A stretch of 64,000 bases of DNA from Panorpa germanica. Lineage: Eukaryota; Arthropoda; Insecta; Mecoptera; Panorpidae. Where the stretch lies: NCBI GenBank assembly GCA_963678705.1, contig OY783205.1, positions 24,791,034 to 24,855,033 of the forward strand, in the 5' to 3' direction. Shown here one piece after another: positions 12,528-24,394 of this stretch (its first letter is position 1; the number at the start of each line of letters is the position of its first letter). The notes under the pieces were generated by a model. The model had not been told where the DNA came from, did no database searches, and saw nothing but the letters and a program-made list of their open reading frames with translations. The position numbers were made by a program, and so were the translations under genes.

Positions 12528-12725
12528 AACTAGAGTTTACCCCCGTCGCAAGCGACGTCTTCTTAGTGAGTATGATTTGAATTTAATAAAATAATTCGTA
12601 ATTTCATCAATTCGTCAATTTCAAATTTTAATTCGATTTTTAAATTGAAATATTTAACTCATTCCATATAAATTTTACATATAAAAAGAAATAATTTTTC
12701 ATATAAATTAACTGAAAAAATTTGA
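12528..12725 (+). repeat. Dispersed repeat R8, copy 1
   Basis: Starts AACTAGAGTTTACCCCCGTC then GCAAGCGAC, followed by TTTTTAAATTGAAATATTTA and TTTTTCATATAAATTAACTG. Matches 56078-56230. The opening resembles the ACTAGCGTTTACCC repeats common in insect genomes. Confidence 0.75.
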
Positions 12726-14025
12726 CCAACTTTTTTTCAAAATTTGAAATTTTTATTTCGATTCGTAAATAAGTTACCAAGGTTAGCTTATATACAAAAT
12801 TTCAACTTTCTAGCATAATTTTTACTCTCAGCAAAAACTGCCCCTGTGCCCCCAAATAAAATTTAGAAACTTTGAATTTTTTTTTATTAATAATATACTT
12901 AATTATTCTACAATGCAGAATATGAACTTGCCCCAAAGTTCTCTACCGAGCCCCCGAATTTTTTCAACACTATTTTTGAATTTCTAATTTTTGAAAAATG
13001 TCAGCATTGACCATTGTAATACACATGCAAAATTTCACCTTTCTACCTTTTATGAATAAAAAGTTATACAGCAAAAAAGAGCCCAATTTTTTTTCAGTTT
13101 TTTCAAAATTACGGGTACCTAAAAATCCAGGGACGCCAAAAGTCTTAGAATTTTTTTCTCTACGAAATAGAAAATTTTCAAAAACATTGTTTTCGAGCTA
13201 CCATACAAAATTCAGTACCAAACATATAAGAATATAAGAATATAAACATACAGTTGGAACATTATAATATAGGATTGTATTGCATTGTTACAGGCTATAA
13301 ATTGTTTGTAGCATTCAATATTATAACCTACTGTGTTACTAAATCTTATTACATATGTGTGCTCTCTCTTTTTATCAAGTAATGTATCTCTTTCACTCTT
13401 TTTTAATGCTGAATCAGTTAGGGCTTCACACGAGACGAGATAAGGCGAGTGACCAATTTTCAAAAATTCGTTGCCCTTAGAAACTCTTGTCTCCAGTTCC
13501 AAATCAGATTAGTTTACTTCAAACAATACAACAATTATTGAAACCTTGTCTTAGATTACACAATAACATCCTAATGTTAATCACAACAACCGACGGCGGC
13601 GGTATCAACGTCGTTTACCTTCACCTCCTCCCACCGACTCATCCATCCCCAATTTGTATCTAGGCGTCTAGTTGTAGTTACCTATCTTGTCGTGTGTACG
13701 TACAACGTACTGTTGTTGTGCATTTAGAATATCGCTCCAGGACCTGTAATTTGAGCATGATATCGTATTACGTCATTATAATGAGTAGAGTACCAGACGT
13801 CCATATAGTCATGAAGAGTAAAAGAGATAGGTAGTATTGAGTGATGGAGATAGAGATATTTGCTGTTTACCGAGTAATGTTGATGTAAAGTGATACGACG
13901 TACTCTTCAGTTCCAGGTATGGCTACAGTAAATAGCTGTATTATGTATGCAATTGCAATGATCTGGATGCTTTGCTGGATGAAATGTTAACTGCAATGAA
14001 AGGAAAATTGAAGGAAAGCTCGATG
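12726..14025. other. No gene seen
   Basis: Pyrimidine- and A-rich until 13500. 13560-13760 is locally richer in GC, with a CGACGGCGGCGG run. The 96-codon minus frame at 13212 has no known motif. Confidence 0.5.
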
Positions 14026-14286
14026 TCAAAACGATAAAAAAGAAGCATATTTTCGATAATGTTTTTGACGACACAGTTAATATATAATTATTTCTATAAT
14101 TACTACATGATAAAATAACATTTGAAGAATACTTTGTGAAATTTTCATAAATAAATATCAAGAAAAGAGGCATTGACAGCGATCCCAAGAAATAGTAACA
14201 TTGCGGTGGCGCTCATAACTCATCACTGGATTATTTGAAATCAAAAAACCAAAATGATTTCATTAGTTAATAAGTTTCTGCAGGTA
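14026..14286 (+). repeat. Dispersed repeat R3, copy 1
   Basis: Begins TCAAAACGATAAAAAAGAAG and ends AATAAGTTTCTGCAGGTAA. Same family as 19861-20269 and 43449-43883, but lacks the palindromic insert. A minus-strand reading frame (LIFIYENFTKYSSNVILSCS) is shared by all three copies, but no domain is recognisable. Confidence 0.85.
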
Positions 14287-15607
<1,321 letters not shown>

Positions 15608-15704
15608 GAGAACATATGAGTATGTACTTCTATATGTACTAATCCAATCAATCTATTAAAGATAAATATTTTGACAGGCAATAGTAGAAATGTTGAAATA
15701 TTAA

Positions 15705-16338
15705 TGGGCTTGTGTCCTCATTTTTTAGTGGTCGATTTTTCAATTGTTGATTGAAATTGATGTTAATAAATGAGTATTGGCGTGTCTATTTTATTAAATA
15801 TCTAAATATTGACGGAGATATAGCAATTAAAAGTTTGAATTATAGTTTTACCGCTAAAAATGGTGAGCCATATTTGTATGACGTGAAATGCATTTATCGT
15901 CAGTTATTTGTTGAGTAGGTCAATGCTGTGGTAATGTTTTGTAGCTGTTGGTAGTCAAATAATCAAGCCAATTCAAAGAATAATAAGTTTTTATTTTATT
16001 TAACCCTATTAAGGCAGATATGATATTGAAATTTTATTGTTTCTTGAAATAGCTGTAAATAATATTTAAAATTTTGTTATATAAGTACATATAGCAGAGA
16101 TTTATGAGCTGTAAGGTTGGCAACCTTACACAAGGATTGTGATGTTACATGCACTTGGAATGTGTACAACGTTGAATCCCTTTAATAATTAAAGAGACAA
16201 AATGACTTTTTTAATTGTTAATATCTCTTAACATATAAGGAGTTATTCAGAAATAATTGAACATTAGAGGTTCTAGTAACCCACTTTAACAATATATAGT
16301 ACACTTTTATAGAAATTTAGACAGAGGACACAAGCCCA
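15705..16338 (-). mobile_element. MITE family M1 (GGGCTTGTGTCC ends), inverted copy
   Basis: 634 bp with inverted ends TGGGCTTGTGTCCTC and GAGGACACAAGCCCA. It is the reverse complement of the copies at 35875 and 63113 along its length, including TGGTCGATTTTTCAATTGTT and GCTGTAAATAATATTT. AT flanks both sides. No coding potential. Confidence 0.88.
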
Positions 16339-17231
16339 TTAGAAATTCTTTTCAAACGGCTTTATTCAAAACTATTTGATAATATTTTCCCATTTGTTAC
16401 AAAGTGTGAAAATATAAAAAGTAAATGGAATATAGCAACACACTATACTTTCTTTTCTATTCTAAACAAATCGACAATTTCCACAAATTTTCCGATTGTA
16501 TTTTCCTGTTGTATTTCTTCAACCCTCATCATTATCCAATCGTTTTATCTCCGCTATTTATAAATCAGTGAAAATAATACAAAGCTTTATATTATCTGTT
16601 GTTGAAAAGCACCCCTAAATTAAGGGCACTTCTATATGTGTAATCAAATACCCGCCTACACTCTTTGCGACATTGCTTCCCCTTCCATCTGTGCCCCCAA
16701 CCCTGATCATGTTTATTAGCTACTAATTAATGCGATTTCCTTTATTTAAAGCAAAGGGAATGTTTATTAATGTTCTATTCAATTTGTTCTAATTATTTCC
16801 TGTGAGTTGACTAGAGTGTATAACAGGAAAATTAATTAAATTTAAATAAATTTTTAATGAAGCTAAGTAACACTGAAATTTGATTTTACTTGATTATAAA
16901 ATGGCTGGCTAAAATGAGCGTCTTGAAATTCCAATATTTGTGTAAAACTAATATTTTGATTAATTTTCTACTGTAAATTTATTTAAACATTATTTTACCA
17001 TTTACTTTCCTTAATTTGATGTTGTAGTTTTTAATTACATTTGTTTTATTCATTAACGTTTAATTCTTGGTTAAACTTAAGTTAGCAGAGCTGGCTCGAG
17101 GGTGCAAAAGTAAAAAGGTTTTATAATTTCTTTTAAATGGGTAACTTTTATGTAAATTTAATAAAAAACAACTTCAAATTTTCAGTTTTTTCCATTAGGT
17201 ACTATATTCTTTCGCCTTAAATCATTAAATT
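16339..17231. other. No gene seen
   Basis: AT-rich, nothing recognisable. Confidence 0.55.
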
Positions 17232-17570
17232 ACATATCATTGTGATTAATTACATACTATCTACCCATTCTCACTCCTTTTAAAAGAAACAAAACAGATA
17301 AATTTAAACTCCTACTGCTGCTCTTTTCCTGCTATCTCCCTCCTGTGTCTACTCTGCCCTTCCTTCTCTTTCCTCGCTCCTTCTTTCTATCTCCGCCATG
17401 CACAATCTTCTTTTCACTTTTTACTCTTTTCTCACATGAATACTTAATGTGCTCCAACGTTTCTTTCTCTCTCCAGCACATCCTCTCTCTCTATTTTCTC
17501 AATATCTGCTACCTTGCTCTTCGTTTTCCAATCTCCGGTATCTCTCTCTCCTAAATCCTCTTTTATCTTT
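17232..17570 (-). mobile_element. 5'-truncated LINE, family A, inverted copy
   Basis: The minus strand contains ETLEHIKYSCEKRVKSEKK and a 3' UTR (GAGTGAGAATGGGTAGATAG) matching the copy at 10516-11186. The plus-strand frames rich in Ser, Leu and Phe across this stretch are its antisense shadows. Confidence 0.7.
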
Positions 17571-19860
17571 CATTATATTTGCTATTATGAATTTTTTTCA
17601 TTCTTTCCACATTCTCCCTGCATATTCTTTATAATTGTACAAATTTATAACAATCTGCCCAAATTAATATCGCTCTCCTGTATAGATTTGAAATTGTTAT
17701 CTACAAGTGGTCACCTTTCAACCACATCGATAACAGAATGCCAGACAAAGATCAAAATTATGATAGTACAGCGGTGTGAACATGTCAACTAAACTATTGT
17801 TCATCACAATGTTCTCTGTAACATCATACGTAACAGCAACCCATTTTAAAACCACCTAATTTCAACTATCTGCATTTATCTTTTTGTGGAAATCCACAAA
17901 CCCATTGTGTCGGTGGACTGCAACCTAATTTACAGAACTGGTGCATTTTCTATCATTACCCTAAACTGTTATTGGTTCAATTCAAGCATTAATAGAAATG
18001 GTGGCATTTGGCAAGGAATCGTAGCTCCGTTATATTTGTGTTATGGATGTAATATACGATGTTGGGTGGACTCCAGTTAAAAGTTCTCTTGGAGATGATG
18101 AAGATATGCAATCATCATTTAAATAGAAGTGTCTATAACATTTGTCAGTTACTCTTCACATTTGGAACCGCAGCTTGAAGTTGTTCTAAAAGATACAATT
18201 TTTGAATATGAATAATTTAAATTAAGAGTTTTCCTAGCGGTAGAAACAGAGCAGGAGCTAGAGAAATGTTGCCTTAATCGGGGCACAACGAAAGGATTGT
18301 AACAGATATTGATTGCTAGTCGATGCTATGAATTAACGACGCTTTTTACCATATACCATTACTCTCGCAAGAGTTGTTTTTGTCAAGGTGAGGCTTCACT
18401 AAAAAAGAAATTGGTCGAAAAAATACTTTAGACTTAAGTATAGCATCTATTTTGCAAGTTATTTAATGTCGATCGATAGCTTGACTTTATAAAAAATAGT
18501 CTTTTGAAAGCGACTGTCGTTAAAAACTAAAATTAGTCCCAATTTTTCAAAGGAACCTAAGCTTTTATAAAATACCTCCTTTATTTAGATAATATAAGAG
18601 AGGAATAAGAGTTTAGGATTGTCAGTGAGAAGAGAATAGAGGAGGTGTTTAGTGAAAATATAGATAAGAAGGAAGGAGAAAGAGGAAATGGAAGATAATC
18701 ATTGCTTAAGTAGATGACAGAAATTGACACGGGGAGAGGAAACAAGATATGGCAATAGTTTTAAGATTCTATGATTAAGTTTAATTCAATTAAAGTAAAT
18801 GTAATTAACTATTTAATGTGTAAAGACTAGCGGCACGCATTTGAAAAAGAAATACAACTTACCTCCCGTAATAAAACACCTCCATCAAATTCGCAGTTTC
18901 CGCCTCTGATTCCAGACCATAAATCGTATCTTCAGGGGTTTGAACCCTATCCTCTAAGCTAAAGCATACTAATAATAATAAGTACATATAACAGCAGTAA
19001 ACCAAAGTACTCGACTCAGTACAATAGTTTTGGGCTGGATGTTGGAACAGAATCTGAATTTCTGACTGTTATTGTTTAAAATGAGTGACTTATGTTTATC
19101 TTTTAAATCTTGGCAACATCCCAATTACTTTACTAACACTAAAACAAACTTCTTCTTGTATTTGTGTAAGTGTGATGTCGATGTAACTCTCATATACTTA
19201 ACTATTGCATTCTGACACCCCTTTATCTTAGTTAAAGCTTTCTTGACTTGCCCTAACTTACTTAGTACTGGTGCCTTCATCATCTTCTTCTTCTTCTTCT
19301 ATGAAGACAAGAGATTTTGATAACGGTTTTTGTAAATTTATAACTATGTATTGTCGTTCTCTATGCTTCATGTTCTGGAAATGACAAAATCCTTATTTAA
19401 TTCTGTGACTATATGTTACTTATTTTATTTTTATTCTTAAGTTTACCAACTTGTTTTGTTACTTCAGTTTGTATCTAAACTGTTCGTCTGTTAATTTATG
19501 TAGTTTCATCTATTTCTAAGTAATGTAAAAATAAAAATTAGTTACCATAAAGAAGAAGTTTATTCAGTTGATTCGTCTTCTTCAAAAGGTCTAGAAGAAA
19601 TGAAAACAACTTCTGTTCTTATCTATATATTATGGTTCTTGTGCTGCAAGGCCAGTAGAACGTTTTACTGTTTTTTTCTTTAACTGACCATATTAACTAA
19701 CTTTTGCGATAGTTATTAGTTCACCAAACGTCCTATAAACAAATATAACATAACATTGAATGTGGATATAGATACATTAGACTTATTAGTTGATTGCTTA
19801 TAATTGCATGTGTCTAATATTATTCTAAACTCATGTCGCCGTTCTTAAAGGGGGGTAAAA
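17571..19860. other. No gene seen
   Basis: A purine-rich patch at 18595-18760 may be LINE debris. The 64-codon frame at 17886 has no recognisable domain. Confidence 0.5.
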
Positions 19861-20269
19861 TCAAAACGATAAAAAAGAAGCACATTTCGATAATGTTTTT
19901 TGACGACACAGTTAATATATAATTATTTCTATAATTACTACATGATAAAATAACATTTGAAGAATACTTTGTGAAATTTTCATAAATAAATATCAAGAAA
20001 TGAGGCATTGACAGCGAATCTCCGCAGACGTCACAAAAAAAAGTAACATTACTTATCTCATCTCTGGATTTTCTCAAATCGAAAATCCAAAATGATTTCA
20101 TTAGTTGATAAGTTTCTACAGGTAACGGTGTCGAGTTTTTTTTTTATTGATTTTTCAATTTTTTACCGCACTTAAAAGTCAACATTTTTTTTATTTTATA
20201 ATATTATATAATTAAAAAATAAAAATAAACTTGACAGCGTTACCTCGGCATTTATGTAAAGAAAGAGTG
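19861..20269 (+). repeat. Dispersed repeat R3, copy 2
   Basis: Same start as copy 1, then ATAAGTTTCTAC, then the 126-bp TIR element at 20120-20245, then CGGCATTTATGTAAAGAAAG. Copy 3 has the same order in reverse. Confidence 0.85.
20120..20245. mobile_element. Small MITE M3, copy 1
   Basis: 126 bp with inverted ends AGGTAACGGTGTCGAGTT and AACTTGACAGCGTTACCT around an AT-rich middle. It occupies the same place within repeat R3 as the 43471-43624 copy. Confidence 0.75.
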
Positions 20270-23200
20270 TGTAAAATTTAAAAAGAATCGGTCCAGTAGA
20301 TTTTAAGCTAGAGAGGGCACCGACTCTGAAAATGCTAAGTGTGAGAAACCGCATTTAAAAGTTTCAAAGTAACACGAAAGCAGACCAGAGAGGTGAAGAC
20401 TTAAAACTCTATATCTGCGACAGTTTTTACACAATTTTACAGAAATTTTTACACAATAAACTTAATATGTTGTACAACAATATAAATTTTAAAAAAAAGT
20501 TGAAAGTTGTAATTAATTATTTCACCATCTATATCTAAGGATACTCTTTTATGTTTACAGACGGGCTAGATATGAGGATGTTCGTCGTAGAGAGGTATAG
20601 TTCGCATACATGAACATCGCTTTATATAACCTACAGCAAAGTGAGTACTATTTTTTATTATTTATTATATTCTAAATATAAAGTTAAAAAACTTCAAAAG
20701 AATTAAAATATTTGTGTATAAAGATAAAACTGAGAACTACATATTTTGGCATCTACAAACGATGACCTCTTTTGTTCACAAGTCAAGTCTTAACCTACAT
20801 TTAAACAATGGAGACATAAAGAAAACAAATCATTGCAGAACATTTGTAAAGGGAGAGAGAGAAGGAGGTCATTTAAGTATTTGGCAGAGTAGAACTTTAA
20901 AGGGTTGGGAGAATAAATAAAAGGAAGATGATATTTTCTAATTATTAGTAAGATCGTTTCTGTACGTTAGAAAACTTAAGGTCAAATGGATACTAATTGA
21001 TTCTCACTTGTGGAATTTAAATATAAATGTGGGCGACTTTTCCTAATCCCAAAATTTTTTGAATCATGTAACGAACGTCTTAATGTTCCATGGCCTTATT
21101 ATAGATATTGATAATAATAATTATAAATAATAAATATGTTTTATGAAACAAATTTAAACAAACTTATTTTTTAATAAAAATTTATTTAAGTCCGATTCCC
21201 AGTCACTGTTTTTAGTTTTAATTTAAGGTTGTAACCTTAAATGTAATTTTGAATTTGTGAAATCATGTGCGTCGTGTCAATAATATACATTATTTTATAA
21301 TAATTACATTTTAGGTTAAAACCTTATTAACACTAAAACTCAGTGAGTGGGAATGGTGCTTTAGTTGTTTGAACTCTCCTATTACCTCTATTACCTCTTT
21401 GTCTCCATTCACTCCCGGCACTGGATCTAGTTTTGTCTTGTTCAAGAATCTACTTTATGTATTTATCTCAAAATAATGACCTACTCTTCAACGCTACACT
21501 CCTGAAGATCTGAAGATTTCTCTTTGATCTTAGAATATATCCAAAAAAAAAATTGCAGATTTGGAATCAGCGTTGAATTTTATTTATATATCTATTTGAA
21601 TCTCGCGCCTTGAATCACTGCGGTTTCTTTTAAGGTATTCATGCACCTTAGTTTATCTAGTTAACTTTTATAAAACAAAAAAAAATACTTACTTACGATT
21701 TACATTAATTATACAAAGAACAAGTGCCTCGCAAAGATCTGCTGCCCGCAAATCTCACGGGGAAAAAAGATCTCGCAATGGCTAAGGCCGCCCGGAATAT
21801 AACGCTTTGGATTTCTTTGGAGAGCCACCTTTTTTAAAATTACCGCATTAAACCATTTTATGGACCAGGACCTATTCAAATTTAAATTTGAGCGCCCTTG
21901 AAATCGTTTAAATATCATGGGTTAATAAAATTATTTAAAAGATCTATTTATAATATTAATTACTTTCCTAACGTGGTGACGTAACACCTTTAACGACAAC
22001 CGCTAAATGAACGTTCTAATTTTTTGACCATTTAAATTTAAATAATTACCTATTTAGCATTCATAGACATGTACTAAATGTACCTACAAATGAATTAATG
22101 GCTTGTAATGAACGCAATGCATCATGGGTATATGTCACGTGATATTGGCTAAATTGTGATAGAGTGGGGCGGAGGAAAATGGGGGACGGAAGCGTTGCGT
22201 TGAATGAGTTGGAAAATAAAACAAACCGAATCAAATTATTGGAAGTTGTAACATTTATTACTAGTGCTATTTATTTTATGGGTTTAGCTCAATGTTTTTG
22301 TCACATTTAGATCTATGATTGTTTTTTGTTTGGTGTCAAATTATGAAAATTTATTTTTTTAAAGTGTACAATTAGTTAATATCATTTTTTATACATGTGG
22401 AATGATGATGACAGTAGGTAGAAACACTGACTATTAATATGTCAGATTAATGTCTAGGATATTTTTGGTTAACGATAACTGTTTAGGATTACATGATCAA
22501 ATGACAAAAATTATTATTTTAATTGTTAATATCTGCTATAATATTGTAATGGTCAAGGCAGCCAACTTTATTAATATATAGTAGAAATTAACTCGTGGTT
22601 ATTAACCATGTTAACTAACTATTGCCATAAATATGAGTTCAGCAACCGGGCTTTAATATGGGACGAATGCCACAAAAGGTTTACAGCATCTGAAATACTC
22701 GAATGTTAAAAATCCATATTCTAAATAACAGCGTTAGTTTTTTATTAGTCGAACACAGTGGGACTAATAAATCAAACTCTATTTTATGGTCAAAATTTTT
22801 TATTATCAATTTTAACATTTATATTAATTAAATGTTTTATTTTTTATTACAAGTAGCATATTGTCGTAAATCAACTCAAAAATACAATAGCGTTATAAGG
22901 ACATATTCTAACGAAATGTTATTTTATTTTACTTTTTATACAAACTACAAATTTTATTAACCATTGTAAGTTGGGATTTTCGTTTAGTGGCTTTTGTACA
23001 CGCAATGGAAAATGCGTTTGGTGCAGATCTTGGTGGTAGTAGCAAATTGAAAATCAAGAAAATAATATTTTCAATTATAATTCTATCGCTAATTAATATA
23101 TGTACCTATAGATAAGTTTTATAAAAATGAAAACCCCGCACAGGCTCTCGTTACTTTTGGTAGGCTTCAAACTAAAGAAACTAACTGTATTTTTGAGACA

Positions 23201-23295
23201 TCATCTTCAGAAACGATAGCCAATAGATTTTCAATAAATTTGAGATAAAGTTTGCGATGAAGTTTACTCTATTTTTACGTTTACTTACATGTAAT
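20270..23295. other. No gene seen
   Basis: A 3-kb AT-rich stretch. A small GC-richer block at 21715-21905 carries a 69-codon minus frame of unknown nature. Confidence 0.5.
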
Positions 23296-23299
23296 AAGT

Positions 23300-24121
23300 T
23301 GTTGTGAGTAAGATTCGAGGGCGGATGTTACACCTGACATCAATGTTGTAAAAAGAGGTCGGATTGTCGTTCTAAAAGGAGATTACTCAGCTTGCTAATA
23401 CATCACGCAGTGTTGCTAGTTTCTGGAAGTAGATTCTTCAGTTTGACGATCATCCACCTTCTTGAATTACTCACGTTGATAAGAATTAAGTCTCTTCAGA
23501 TGATTAATAGGATTCTTGTTTAGACGGTGTATTGTTGCAATTTAGAGAATACTTGAGCGGTCTAAAGTAACCTCGTTGCGACATACGACGGTTGAACAAT
23601 TAGTATCTTTTTATTACTATTAATACAAACACTTTTATTAAAATATATCATTTATTCGTTGTAATATTATATCTGCGTACTTAATTACAATAGTATTTTA
23701 TTGGATTAATAAAGATGCCAGATATAAAACAAAATGTAATTCTAGTGTTATAATTTGATTAATAGTTAAAATGTGCTCACTATTGAATACTTAGATGTTA
23801 CAATTGGAGTATTGTACGAACGAAGTACAATTAGTAAACACTTGGTTGAGACTCAGGAGAAGACTGACTTTCTGACTAGCGTGCAGATTAATATATAATG
23901 ATTTATTTCACATCACAATGTGCCAATACTGAGTTACCAGCATTAAAACAATATAAAATCTCCACAGACCAGAGTCAATGTTTACAAGCGCTAAATACAA
24001 ATAATTATTTATTACAATATTAATACTAAAATTAAAGATAACATAATATAATTCTTATAAAATAAATAACATTTATATTAAAAATAGGAAGGATAAGTAC
24101 GACTTATGCGTACTTACAACA
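23300..24121 (-). repeat. 3' LTR of the retrotransposon
   Basis: This is the second 822-bp direct repeat, downstream of the ORF in the minus-strand sense. On the minus strand it is preceded by AGGGTTGAAGGG (24122-24133), a short purine-rich stretch that fits the polypurine tract that primes plus-strand DNA synthesis. The target duplication AAGT lies immediately to its left on the plus strand. Confidence 0.94.
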
Positions 24122-24394
24122 CCCTTCAACCCTAAAAAAGGAACGCATATTAAACAAACATATGCGTTTCTTTCCAAGAAAAAGAAAAAGGAAGATAGGA
24201 CGATGTCGTACTATCGCAACACCCCCTTCCAAAAAAAAAGGGACACGTATAAAAACAAAATATACGAGTTACAATTCTGGAAAAAACAAAAAGAGAAGCA
24301 AAGTGTCGACAACGATTCTGATCCCATCGTATAGAGTTAACACTGCTCCACAAAACAATCATCCCTGACAAAATCCATCTTATTCGTCAAGGTT
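24122..24394 (-). other. Retrotransposon 3' untranslated interior
   Basis: About 270 bp between the gag-pol stop and the 3' LTR. It contains short open frames on both strands with no recognisable domain. I regard it as the untranslated remnant next to the polypurine tract, or the out-of-frame tail of pol. Confidence 0.6.
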
